From an uncultured Vampirovibrio sp. (GTDB lineage: Bacteria; Cyanobacteriota; Vampirovibrionia; Gastranaerophilales; Gastranaerophilaceae): a stretch of DNA of 64,000 nucleotides. This document shows positions 1 to 7,492 of this stretch, piece after piece. Positions within the stretch are counted from its first letter, which is position 1. Each line of letters opens with the position of its first letter. Location of the stretch: positions 103,139 to 167,138 of the forward strand of contig CAJTPW010000003.1 of the NCBI GenBank assembly GCA_910578465.1, in the 5' to 3' direction. The notes beneath the pieces were generated by a model, which was not told the DNA's origin, did not search any database, and saw only the letters and a list, made by a program, of their open reading frames with translations. A program made the position numbers and the translations under genes.

Positions 1-69
1 GAGCGCAATATCAGCAATGAGCCTGCTCTGCAAGACTTCGCAGCACTTTGTAATATCCTGCAAGTTTAA
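1..69 (+). CDS. 3' end of a probable XRE-type DNA-binding regulator (partial)
   Basis: An open frame enters from the left edge and stops at 67-69, leaving 22 residues. They include the segment NEPALQDFAALCNILQV. This looks like the last two helices of an XRE/Cro helix-turn-helix domain (compare TISTIAGICASLKISPAEF in the neighbour at 98-331), ending directly after the domain. The gene converges on the second XRE gene. Too little remains to say what it controls; the assignment rests on pattern similarity alone. Confidence 0.4.
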   Translation, partial: ERNISNEPALQDFAALCNILQV

Positions 70-97
70 GCACTAAAAAATGAGCTTAATATTTTTC

Positions 98-331
98 TTA
101 TTCATCAACTTCGGGGATTTCCGTGAATGTGCTGAAAAATTCTGCGGGAGAGATTTTTAATGAGGCGCAAATACCTGCTATGGTGGAAATTTTCGTATCA
201 AAAGAGCCCTTAATAGCATATCCTACGCAACTTTTCGATAATCCGCCGCGCCATGCAAGCTTTTCAAGCGTCAGACCGCTGTCTTTCTTTAATTCAGTAA
301 TTCTTTGTGCAACTTGTTCTTTAATGTTCAT
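98..331 (-). CDS. Small XRE-family transcriptional regulator
   Basis: 77 residues made almost entirely of one Cro/C1-type helix-turn-helix domain: QRITELKKDSGLTLEKLAWR, then GLSKSCVGYAIKG as the recognition part and ISTIAGICASLKISPAEFF as the closing helices. Such stand-alone domains usually bind short operators as dimers and often repress their own promoter. The gene diverges from a strong plus-strand promoter (356-384) that is surrounded by ACCTGT/ACAGGT repeats, so that region is a plausible target. This is inference from position only. Confidence 0.85.
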   Translation of the reverse strand: MNIKEQVAQRITELKKDSGLTLEKLAWRGGLSKSCVGYAIKGSFDTKISTIAGICASLKISPAEFFSTFTEIPEVDE

Positions 332-355
332 TATTCAAATACCAAAATATTGATA

Positions 356-384
356 TTGACATATTAATACCTGTGTGATATATT
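356..384 (+). promoter_or_regulatory. Strong sigma70-type promoter with flanking ACCTGT/ACAGGT repeats
   Basis: TTGACA (356-361), 17-base spacer, TATATT (379-384): close to consensus. ACCTGT at 369-374 faces ACAGGT at 393-398, and a second AACAGGT lies at 421-427, so the -10 box sits between inverted arms. No protein gene follows at a sensible distance; the predicted transcript starts near 391 and runs to the terminator at 547-575. Confidence 0.55.
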
Positions 385-390
385 TTAATG

Positions 391-575
391 CAACAGGTAG
401 ATACCAACTTATTGAACATTAACAGGTGCAAAAAACAATTTTACTCCAAACTATCTACTGAGGCCCTTTTTGACCGCCCCTTTCGGGGAAATTCAAACCC
501 AAACTTTAGGAATGCAAAAAATTTCAAACTAAATATAATTCAGCTTCCCCGAAAAAACGGGGACTTTTATTTTTC
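391..575 (+). ncRNA. Candidate small RNA between the XRE gene and murI
   Basis: The stretch is bounded by a near-consensus promoter (356-384) and a hairpin plus T-rich tail (547-575), predicting a transcript of about 185 bases. It contains a CCCC-TTTC-GGGG hairpin near 477-488. The only open frame (388-603) starts inside the promoter, has no ribosome-binding site and runs through the terminator, so I do not treat it as coding. I do not recognise the RNA as 6S, SRP or tmRNA. A short 5' regulatory transcript is possible. Confidence 0.35.
547..575 (+). terminator. Rho-independent terminator of the candidate small RNA
   Basis: CCCCG (547-551), AAAAAA loop, CGGGG (558-562), then ACTTTTATTTTTC. 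The T-rich side lies on the plus strand, so it ends the transcript from the 356-384 promoter rather than minus-strand murI. Confidence 0.55.
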
Positions 576-624
576 TAATCTTTGTTCTGAAACCTCTTCC
601 TAAAATACCCAAAAATCCGTATTA

Positions 625-1422
625 TTAACACTTTGCAAATTCTGCAAGTTTGACTTCATCCTTTATATTAAAGAAAATTGAACCGCTTCTTTTGAATTCT
701 TCGGGGTCTTTTGAAACATAGAAGCTGAAGGTTGAAAAAGTTTTTCTGCCGCCTGTGGAAGCTTTGTCTGTGCCTGTTAAAATATCTTTTTTTATAACAT
801 CAACAAGATATTTTGCAGGGTCAATAAATTCAATGTCAGGTGCAAACTTTGATAAAACAGGCGCAAGATACGGAAAATGGGTGCACCCCAGAATCACTTT
901 TTTGCAGCCCGCATTTTTAAGCTGTTCCGCCTTGTCTTTTATATATTTTACAGCCTCGGCATTGTAATACAGCCTGTGTTCGACAATTCTTACAAAATCC
1001 TGACATTCAAGCTCTATCACTCTTGCGTTTTTATTAACCTTCATTATTTCTTTTGTATATGCAAAGCTTTTAACCGTAGCGCTTGTTGCCATAACGCCTA
1101 TTGTTTCTTTTTCATCCTTGAAAAACGGTGCAACGCTTTGAATCAGGGGATAAATTTTTATTTTATCGGAAAATTCATTGTGAAGTTCTTCATACACAAG
1201 GGCAGAGCTTGTATTGCAAGCCATAACGGCACTTTCTACGCCGCTTTTTACAAAAAATTCCATTATTTCTCTTGTGTAGGCTAGTATTTGTTCTTTGGTT
1301 TTTGTGCCGTAGGGTACGTTTTTTGTATCGCCAAAGTAGACAAAATCATCGTTTATGCCGTTTTGAATCATTGCTCTTAAAACTGAAAGTCCGCCGACCC
1401 CTGAATCAAACAATCCAATCAT
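625..1422 (-). CDS. murI: Glutamate racemase
   Basis: 265 residues, the normal size. It converts L-glutamate to D-glutamate for peptidoglycan in the cytoplasm, using two cysteines and no cofactor. Both catalytic cysteine motifs are visible: ACNTSSA (near residue 66) and GCTHFPYL (near residue 177). The substrate-binding start IGLFDSGVGGLSVLRAM is also intact. GAGGAA precedes the ATG. The gene begins 4 bases after the stop of the cell-wall amidase upstream, so the two are very likely co-transcribed and pair precursor supply with wall remodelling. Confidence 0.95.
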   Translation of the reverse strand: MIGLFDSGVGGLSVLRAMIQNGINDDFVYFGDTKNVPYGTKTKEQILAYTREIMEFFVKSGVESAVMACNTSSALVYEELHNEFSDKIKIYPLIQSVAPFFKDEKETIGVMATSATVKSFAYTKEIMKVNKNARVIELECQDFVRIVEHRLYYNAEAVKYIKDKAEQLKNAGCKKVILGCTHFPYLAPVLSKFAPDIEFIDPAKYLVDVIKKDILTGTDKASTGGRKTFSTFSFYVSKDPEEFKRSGSIFFNIKDEVKLAEFAKC

Positions 1423-1426
1423 TTTG

Positions 1427-3385
1427 CTATTCCTCTGAACCTTTGTTCTTTAAATAATCCATAATCCCCTCGGATATTGCTTTTGCAATTTCAGTTTGTC
1501 TTTTTTGTGTAGAAATTGCAGCTCTTTCGTTTTCATTTGAAATAAAGCCGATTTCAACAAGAATTGCAGGGGCTTCAGTATGATTTATAACATAAAACTG
1601 AGACTTAAACAAACCTCTGTCTTTTGTTTTCCATTTGTTAAAGTTTTTACCGAGATGTTTATGTACGGTTTCCGCGTATTTAACGCTATCCTGTTTCCAC
1701 CAGTGGGTTTCAACCCCGTAAATTGCATTGTTTACGCTTGAATTCACATGGACGCTTACAAATAAATCAGGTCTTGTTTCATTTGAAATATCGCACCTTT
1801 CCTGCAAGGACACGGTTTTGTCTTTTTCAAGGGTCATTGTTGTTTTAACCCCTTTATTATTCAGATTTTTTTCAACCATTTTTGCAATTGCAAGGGTGAT
1901 ATCCTTTTCATATATCCCTTCCCTTGTAGCACCAACATCCGAGCCGCCGTGGCCTGCGTCAATTACAACTTTATAAAGGTTTGAAATAGACATTTCTTTG
2001 TCTTTAAGTTTTGATATAATGCTTTCTTTGGGGCGTTCTTTATGTTTAAAAACAGCCTGAATTGTCTTAGAATCGGGCGTTACTTTTACCTGAATGTTTA
2101 AAGTTTCTTCATTCAAAGGAAGCACGACACGAAGCTTATCAAGAGCCAGACGTACGGTTTGCGCGGTTTCATAATGTTTCTTTAATTCTTCGGCGGCACC
2201 TTCCGCCATTCCTGAAACGTTGTTAAAATCGAGATAGAGGTTTTTATTTTCTTCAAATGCCGAAAATGCAACAGGGTTTGTAAAGTGAAATTCAAGCGTG
2301 TCCGCAAAATTTCCCTTTTCAAAAAGAACTGATTTTACGGTGCTTTCGGTTTCGGTTATTTTTGTGTTAATAACGTCAGATCTTTTTGCAATGTAGATAT
2401 TTTGTAAATCGGGCGAAATTACAACCCTGTAATTTTTAGCTTCAACCCCCTGAATTACAATCCTTGCGACGCTTGTTGAGTTTTGCCCGAGCCTTAAAAT
2501 TTCTCTCGGTTTAATTGTTGTTCCGTCCGCTTCATATTGCGGGTTTCCGATTGGAAAGCTTCTGTTTACAAGGCTTTTTGCAAGCACCGTATCATCAAGG
2601 TCTATTACCATTCTTGTAGGCTCTTCAAGCGTGAATGCGGGCTTCAAGCTTACAAAGCCTTCGCCTTTTATCATTATTCCGTTTGCGCTTTGCTGGATAG
2701 AATTTATATAAAATTTTGATTTAAGGTGATATTCTTTTTCATCCGCGCTTAGTTTTTCGTTGTTTTTATCAAACATTTTGCTTAATTCCGCGCCGTTATC
2801 GTTTGAGCTTACGGGAACAACAGGGTTTGTCACAAGGGATGAAGTTGTATTTTGAAAAAAGGTAACGCGGCCTTCATCTCCCGTGTTTGAATATGCAACC
2901 TGATTTGAGCGGGCGGAGTTTAATCTTTTTGTATATTTAACGGCAATTGCTTTATCGTTTGCAATTACATTAAAATCGCCCTGTGGGGAAGATTTTTCAT
3001 ATGTAAAAACAATCCTTACAACATTCGGGTTTACGGAAAATTGTGACATCCTGACATTTTTAAAGATTGAATTTTTTAATTCATAGTTTTTTGAGCCGCC
3101 AATAAGTGTTGCATTTGAAATATCAACATATGCGCGCTCAGGTTCTTTTAGAAAGCCTTTTGAAATTTCATTATATGTATAATTAATATCTTCAACACTC
3201 TGGCTTCTGGTTGTATTTATCTTTCCCGTCGAGTTTATGAGGACAAAATTATCGGAGTTATCAAAGATGAGCCCTTTAATTTTAAGGGAAGTATCCGCAT
3301 ATGAAGACAGCGCTGCATTAAACAGTATTGCTATAAATAAAAATGCGGCGGCGAATATATGTTTAAACTTTGAATATGTCTTCAT
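1427..3385 (-). CDS. N-acetylmuramoyl-L-alanine amidase with AMIN domains
   Basis: About 652 residues from the chosen start. The N-terminus MKTYSKFKHIFAAAFLFIAI with ALSSYA is a signal peptide, so the protein should reach the periplasm. The middle carries two or more AMIN-like beta segments (for example LKIKGLIFDNSDNFVLINS and GEGFVSLKPAFTLEEPTRMV). The last 190 residues are an Amidase_3 domain with zinc ligands in VVIDAGHGGSDVGATR, SVHVNSS and ILVEIGFISN. It cleaves the stem peptide from MurNAc, mainly for cell separation. The frame opens further upstream to 3508, but that extension would bury the signal peptide and lies in an inverted repeat. No clear Shine-Dalgarno supports any of the starts. 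Confidence 0.9.
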   Translation of the reverse strand: MKTYSKFKHIFAAAFLFIAILFNAALSSYADTSLKIKGLIFDNSDNFVLINSTGKINTTRSQSVEDINYTYNEISKGFLKEPERAYVDISNATLIGGSKNYELKNSIFKNVRMSQFSVNPNVVRIVFTYEKSSPQGDFNVIANDKAIAVKYTKRLNSARSNQVAYSNTGDEGRVTFFQNTTSSLVTNPVVPVSSNDNGAELSKMFDKNNEKLSADEKEYHLKSKFYINSIQQSANGIMIKGEGFVSLKPAFTLEEPTRMVIDLDDTVLAKSLVNRSFPIGNPQYEADGTTIKPREILRLGQNSTSVARIVIQGVEAKNYRVVISPDLQNIYIAKRSDVINTKITETESTVKSVLFEKGNFADTLEFHFTNPVAFSAFEENKNLYLDFNNVSGMAEGAAEELKKHYETAQTVRLALDKLRVVLPLNEETLNIQVKVTPDSKTIQAVFKHKERPKESIISKLKDKEMSISNLYKVVIDAGHGGSDVGATREGIYEKDITLAIAKMVEKNLNNKGVKTTMTLEKDKTVSLQERCDISNETRPDLFVSVHVNSSVNNAIYGVETHWWKQDSVKYAETVHKHLGKNFNKWKTKDRGLFKSQFYVINHTEAPAILVEIGFISNENERAAISTQKRQTEIAKAISEGIMDYLKNKGSEE

Positions 3386-3486
3386 ATGATTATCAGGCAT
3401 AACAAAAAAATAATACACCGTAAATGCCATAAGGGCTAGTTTTTCATAAATGAAATCAAAACAACAATTTAATAAGATTTGGGTAA

Positions 3487-3606
3487 GGTTCAATAAAAAA
3501 TATTTCATAAAGGGACCGTAAAAGAGGCTTGGGGGCGGAGGTTCAAAATTTCAACTGCAAATCATAAACGGGACCGCGTCCCTGTTGAAATATTTTTTAT
3601 TGAACC
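3487..3606. repeat. 120-bp element with perfect 20-bp inverted ends
   Basis: The 20 bases at 3487-3506 are the exact reverse complement of 3587-3606. Just inside, AAAGGGACC (3510-3518) loosely mirrors CAGGGACGCGGTCCC read on the other strand, and GGGACCGCGTCCC near 3570-3582 forms its own hairpin. No clear target-site duplication flanks it. It could be a MITE-like element or a large RNA hairpin in the amidase leader; the sequence alone does not decide. Confidence 0.6.
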
Positions 3607-3814
3607 GACTGTGTTTTAGTTTAGTAAAAAAAATTTTAAAAATATAACAAATATTAAGTTAAGACTTGTAAATGCAGATTTATTATAGAGGGTCAAGGGG
3701 CATGGTCAATTGTAAAAAAAAATTAACCAAACTTCACTTGATTAGCATGTGCCGTTGTAGTTTTATTAAATCAAGTCAAGGAAATGCACAATTTAAAAAG
3801 AGCTGAAAGGAGTG

Positions 3815-3913
3815 ATGGCTCAAGCTTTTTGCGGAAGTTTACCACGAAAAGTTACGGATATTAAGATTAGAGGAATGAGATTAAAAAGATTGTTAACAAA
3901 CAAAAAGATTTAA
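3815..3913 (+). CDS. Possible 32-residue basic peptide
   Basis: An ATG with a good ribosome-binding site (AAAGGAGTG ends next to the start) opens 32 codons. The peptide starts MAQAFCGSLPRK and ends RLKRLLTNKKI, with about ten Lys/Arg. A strong terminator follows at 3958-3992. Upstream, ACTTGATT (3736-3743) pairs with AATCAAGT (3769-3776), so the transcript may instead be a structured RNA. I recognise no family. Either a short peptide gene or a non-coding RNA fits; the rest of 3607-4103 shows nothing else I can support. Confidence 0.35.
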   Translation: MAQAFCGSLPRKVTDIKIRGMRLKRLLTNKKI

Positions 3914-3957
3914 AGCAAAGGCTGCTGGGCTTTTGCGGAGTGAGGGAAAAAATTTTA

Positions 3958-3992
3958 AGACACCTGTTATTATATAAGGTGTCTTTTGTTTT
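3958..3992 (+). terminator. Rho-independent terminator before secD
   Basis: AGACACC(T) at 3958-3965 pairs with AGGTGTCT at 3977-3984, followed by a TTTTGTTTT run. It ends whatever is transcribed from about 3690-3950, including the possible small peptide, and separates it from the secD promoter. Confidence 0.75.
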
Positions 3993-4103
3993 GGTTTTTA
4001 ACAATACGGCATAGAGTATAAGAATTTATTTTTTAATGCCTCCTGTATTTGTTCCATTAATGAAATTTTGTCTTAACCGTATTGAGCTATTTTTTATATT
4101 TAC

Positions 4104-4132
4104 TTAACTTGATTTTGTTTTTTTGTTAGAAT
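4104..4132 (+). promoter_or_regulatory. Candidate secD-secF promoter
   Basis: TTAACT (4104-4109), 17-base spacer, TAGAAT (4127-4132). This gives a leader of about 33 bases before the secD ATG at 4172. The -35 box is weak, so confidence is moderate. Confidence 0.4.
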
Positions 4133-4171
4133 ATGAAAGAAGAAATATAAAAGTAATACGGGAAATAATAA

Positions 4172-5482
4172 ATGAAAAACAAAATCATTCTCTTTTGGGC
4201 AATTGTATTAATAGTTATAGCCTCCCTTTTTGTAATTAAAATGAAACCGACATCTTTAGGTTTGGATTTGGTCGGCGGTTCAAGGCTTATGCTTGAAGCA
4301 CAGACTTCTGAAACCGTAAAAAGAATCACTCCTGAAATTATGGACAGTTTGCAATATGCGATTGAAAATCGTGTAAATGCGCTTGGTGTAGGGGAAACTG
4401 TTGTTCAAAAAGTGGGCGAAAACAGATTGTTAATCGAAATTCCAAATATTTCCGACACCCAAAAAGCCAAAGAATTTTTGGGCGAAACTGCAGAACTTGA
4501 ATTTAAAGAGCCCGCAGGAACCGATTCAGACGGCGAACCGCTCTGGAAATCCACAGGGCTTTCAGGTAAAGATTTGAAAAAATCTTCAGTTTCAACTTCT
4601 CAAAGCGGAGAATGGATTGTTTCACTTGAATTTAACCCCGAAGGCGCTAAGAAATTCGGCGCTCTCACAAGAAAACTTGTAGGCCAGCCGATGGCAATAT
4701 TTTTTAACGGAAAGCTCCAATCTGCACCGAGAATTAATGAAGAAATCACAGGCGGAAATGCTCAAATTACAGGCGGCGGAGACGGTTTTGAATATAAACA
4801 GGCAAAAGAAATGGTGGATTTGCTTAATGCGGGTGCGCTTCCTGTCGGAGCTGAAATCATTGAAGAAAATTCAATCGGGCCGACACTCGGTGCGGACAGT
4901 ATTGCAAAATCCAAGTTTGCAGGGCTCATCGGGCTTTCTCTGGTTATGATATTTATGGTTCTCTACTACAGATTACCTGGTGTTGTTGCATGTATTGCAC
5001 TTTGTATCTACAGTGTGATTGTTTTTGCAATATTTAAAATAATCCCTGTAACCTTAACCCTTGCAGGTATTGCAGGTTTCATCCTGAGTATCGGTATGGC
5101 GGTTGATGCGAATATTCTTATATTTGAGAGGACAAAAGAAGAACTTAAGGCAGGAAGAAGCTTATTTACGGCGATTAATTCAGGCTTTGACAGAGCATTT
5201 ACAAGTATCTTCGATTCAAATATGACAACAATTATTACCTGCGTTATCCTTTATGTTCTTGGAACAAGCATTGTTAAAGGATTTGCGCTTACTCTTGCAA
5301 TCGGTGTTTTAGTAAGTATGTTTTCTGCAATAACCGTTACCAAAAACTTTATGCACCTTCTTTTCGGTACGGGCGAATTAAAACACCCTGCATTATTCGG
5401 GCTTAAAAAATCCGACATTCAAAATGCTTTTGTTGCAACGGAAACCAAGAAAGAAAAGGCAAAATTCGGCGTATTGGATTAA
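4172..5482 (+). CDS. secD: Protein translocase subunit SecD
   Basis: 436 residues. SecD works with SecF in the inner membrane, using the proton-motive force to pull proteins arriving through SecYEG into the periplasm. The first transmembrane helix (residues 4-22) is followed by GLDLVGGSRLMLEA, the P1 periplasmic domain, and five C-terminal helices with the family motif GMAVDANILIFER (near residue 311). It is shorter than the 600-residue E. coli protein but matches the short SecD found in many phyla. secF follows after 73 bases on the same strand; yajC is not adjacent. Confidence 0.96.
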   Translation: MKNKIILFWAIVLIVIASLFVIKMKPTSLGLDLVGGSRLMLEAQTSETVKRITPEIMDSLQYAIENRVNALGVGETVVQKVGENRLLIEIPNISDTQKAKEFLGETAELEFKEPAGTDSDGEPLWKSTGLSGKDLKKSSVSTSQSGEWIVSLEFNPEGAKKFGALTRKLVGQPMAIFFNGKLQSAPRINEEITGGNAQITGGGDGFEYKQAKEMVDLLNAGALPVGAEIIEENSIGPTLGADSIAKSKFAGLIGLSLVMIFMVLYYRLPGVVACIALCIYSVIVFAIFKIIPVTLTLAGIAGFILSIGMAVDANILIFERTKEELKAGRSLFTAINSGFDRAFTSIFDSNMTTIITCVILYVLGTSIVKGFALTLAIGVLVSMFSAITVTKNFMHLLFGTGELKHPALFGLKKSDIQNAFVATETKKEKAKFGVLD

Positions 5483-5555
5483 TTGATAAAACCTTGCGGT
5501 TAAAACAAAAAGGCCGCACAAAAGACTAAGTTTCTAAACAGGAGAAAATTATAAA

Positions 5556-6572
5556 ATGGCAAACCCTAATTTAATGAACCAAAAACAAATAATAGATGTC
5601 GTAAAATTCAGATGGCTATGGCTTGCTATAAGCGCCATACTTTTAATTCCGTGTATTGCGGCAATCATATATTTAATGTCAACACAACCAAACCACGCAC
5701 CCGTTAAACTCGGGATAGATTTTACGGGCGGTACAATCCTTCAATATGCGGTCAAAAATGATGTAACCGTTGATGATATCGGAAAAATAAGAGATGATAT
5801 GACAAAAGCAGGCTTTACAACCCCGATTGTTCAAAACATCAATAACAATACAGGTGCAGGGCTTGAAGAAGCGGATAACGGCGGTATTAAAAATATAATT
5901 TCCGTGAAAACAGGTTTTATTGACGATAAAACAGGGGAAACCACAAATAAAATCTCTGAAATCGTTTCAAGCGCGGTTGAATCTCCGGAGCTTGTTCAAA
6001 CGACATCCGTAGGACCTTCTTTAGGCTCAGAGTTGCTTAAAAACTCTGTCGTTGCCTTGCTTTTAGCCTTCCTTGGAATTGTTGTTTATATTTCATTAAG
6101 GTTTAAAGCGGACTATGCAATAATCACGCTTTTATCTTTAATCCATGATGCTTTGTTTGTAATCGGCGTTTTTGCGATTATGTCAATTTTCTCAAACGTT
6201 TATGTGGATGCTTTGTTTATTACGGCAGTTCTTACGGTTGTAGGGTTTTCCGTTCACGATACGATTGTTGTGTTTGACAGAGTTCGTGAAAACAACAGAT
6301 TTCTGGCTAAAAAATATACTTTTAATGAAATTGTAAATGCTTCTGTTAACCAAACGCTTGCAAGAAGTTTGAACACTTCCCTCACAACCCTTTTAACCCT
6401 TGGCGCCCTATATTTCTTCGGCGGTTCCACAACAAAAGAATTTATTTTCGCAATGATTTTGGGTATTGCGGTTGGTACTTATTCAAGTATTTTCTTTGCA
6501 AGTGTGCTCCTTGCGTGGGATAAAGAGATAAGAGATAAAAAAGCGGGCAGAAAAGCCGCCGCAGGTGCGTAA
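5556..6572 (+). CDS. secF: Protein translocase subunit SecF
   Basis: 338 residues, an RND-type membrane protein that partners SecD. An N-terminal helix (about residues 20-40) precedes the signature GIDFTGGTILQYAV. Five helices follow, with VVGFSVHDTIVVFDRVREN near residue 235 carrying the conserved Asp-Arg of the proton pathway. AGGAGA lies 9 bases before the ATG. The basic tail DKKAGRKAAAGA is probably cytoplasmic. It is co-directional with secD and almost certainly in the same operon. Confidence 0.96.
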   Translation: MANPNLMNQKQIIDVVKFRWLWLAISAILLIPCIAAIIYLMSTQPNHAPVKLGIDFTGGTILQYAVKNDVTVDDIGKIRDDMTKAGFTTPIVQNINNNTGAGLEEADNGGIKNIISVKTGFIDDKTGETTNKISEIVSSAVESPELVQTTSVGPSLGSELLKNSVVALLLAFLGIVVYISLRFKADYAIITLLSLIHDALFVIGVFAIMSIFSNVYVDALFITAVLTVVGFSVHDTIVVFDRVRENNRFLAKKYTFNEIVNASVNQTLARSLNTSLTTLLTLGALYFFGGSTTKEFIFAMILGIAVGTYSSIFFASVLLAWDKEIRDKKAGRKAAAGA

Positions 6573-6604
6573 CAACTTTTAAAAGTTTAAAGAGCTGAAC
6601 GGTT

Positions 6605-7045
6605 ATGCAAAAAGAAGTAAAAAAGTATTCAACACTGGCGCAGTTTGTATCAGAAACGAGGGAAAAACTCGGGCTTTCTCAAACGGGTCTTGCCAAAAGG
6701 TGTAACCTTTCAACGGAAGAAATTCAGGGAATAGAATCAGGGATTGAGCTTTTCTTATCTTCAACCGTGCGCCAGAAGCTTTCAAAGGGCTTAAAAACAA
6801 CTCTTTCAGAGATAAAGCTTTATGAAAAGAAAGAAGATTTTCATTTTTGCGACACAAAAGAGCAAAGCATTGAAGAATTAAAACAGCTCATAATAGAAAA
6901 TGACGGAAATAAAGGGTTTGCACCTCTTTGCCCGGTATGTGGAAACAAGCTTGTTGTGCGTGTTGCAAAGATGTATGATTTGGAGGATAATCTTATGCTT
7001 CATCCTAAGGCCCGCTGCAGCCGCTGTCCTTTTCAAATTACATAG
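6605..7045 (+). CDS. XRE-type helix-turn-helix protein with C-terminal zinc ribbon
   Basis: 146 residues in two parts. Residues 10-65 form a Cro/C1-type helix-turn-helix (FVSETREKLGLSQTGLAKRC, then NLSTEEIQGIESG). The C-terminus holds CPVCGN and CSRCPFQ, a four-cysteine pair that should bind zinc. It starts 32 bases after secF stops, on the same strand, and may be read through from the sec operon. A DNA-binding role is likely from the first domain; what it senses or controls is not visible. The ribosome-binding site is weak. Confidence 0.75.
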   Translation: MQKEVKKYSTLAQFVSETREKLGLSQTGLAKRCNLSTEEIQGIESGIELFLSSTVRQKLSKGLKTTLSEIKLYEKKEDFHFCDTKEQSIEELKQLIIENDGNKGFAPLCPVCGNKLVVRVAKMYDLEDNLMLHPKARCSRCPFQIT

Positions 7046-7080
7046 CCGTGCACGGGTGAAAATGGTATAAACAGGCTATT

Positions 7081-7356
7081 TTACGGTTTTAAATGCGGAT
7101 TTATCCGCGTTTTTTTGTATCTGTAATAGAAAAATGTGTCGGTTGCAACAAGCACAAGATTTAGCAAATACAAATAAATTACCCAGTCAAAATTATTTAA
7201 AATTTTATGAATCATCCCCGAAACATAGCCTATCATCACAAGCCAGAGGAAAAGAATACTTTTTCCTTCGACATTTTTTGTTTTATAGGTTTTTACCACT
7301 TGAAAAGGCCAGCTTGCCCCAAAACATAACATCATAATTGCTTCAAAAATGCTCAT
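7081..7356 (-). CDS. PQ-loop (SemiSWEET-like) small membrane protein
   Basis: 91 residues, from an ATG preceded by AAGGAGG (spacing 7 bases); a longer upstream reading has no such site. Three transmembrane helices are visible, in the order MSIFEAIMMLCFGASWPFQV, ILFLWLVMIGYVSGMIHKIL and VIYLYLLNLVLVATDTFFYY. The WPFQVVKTYKTKNVEGKS segment has the Pro-Gln-like loop of the PQ-loop/SemiSWEET family, which forms dimeric small-sugar or metabolite carriers. The substrate cannot be read from sequence. It shares a symmetric divergent promoter with the amidohydrolase at 7493. Confidence 0.7.
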   Translation of the reverse strand: MSIFEAIMMLCFGASWPFQVVKTYKTKNVEGKSILFLWLVMIGYVSGMIHKILNNFDWVIYLYLLNLVLVATDTFFYYRYKKTRINPHLKP

Positions 7357-7440
7357 ATATGGCCTCCTTCTGCCTGAAAATATAGAGATATACAGTAATT
7401 GCAAATTTTATTGTTAAGCTTCCGAATTTTTCCGCAAAAA

Positions 7441-7472
7441 ATTATACCACAGAAATTTTGCCATGGTATAAT
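7441..7472. promoter_or_regulatory. Symmetric divergent promoter (two extended -10 boxes)
   Basis: ATTATACCA (7441-7449) and TGGTATAAT (7464-7472) are perfect reverse complements. Each strand therefore carries the extended -10 sequence TGGTATAAT, one facing the PQ-loop gene and one facing the amidohydrolase. Each gene's -35 position overlaps the other's -10, so the two may compete for polymerase. Confidence 0.6.
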
Positions 7473-7492
7473 CCAAAGAAAAGGGAAAAAAT

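Noticed and set aside
388..603. Open frame of 71 codons in the region after the strong promoter
   Set aside because: Starts inside the promoter, has no ribosome-binding site, runs past the terminator and resembles no protein.
4002..4084. CAATACGG/CCGTATTG inverted arms between the terminator and the secD promoter
   Set aside because: Arms of 8 bases with a 67-base AT-rich loop are within chance for this base composition.
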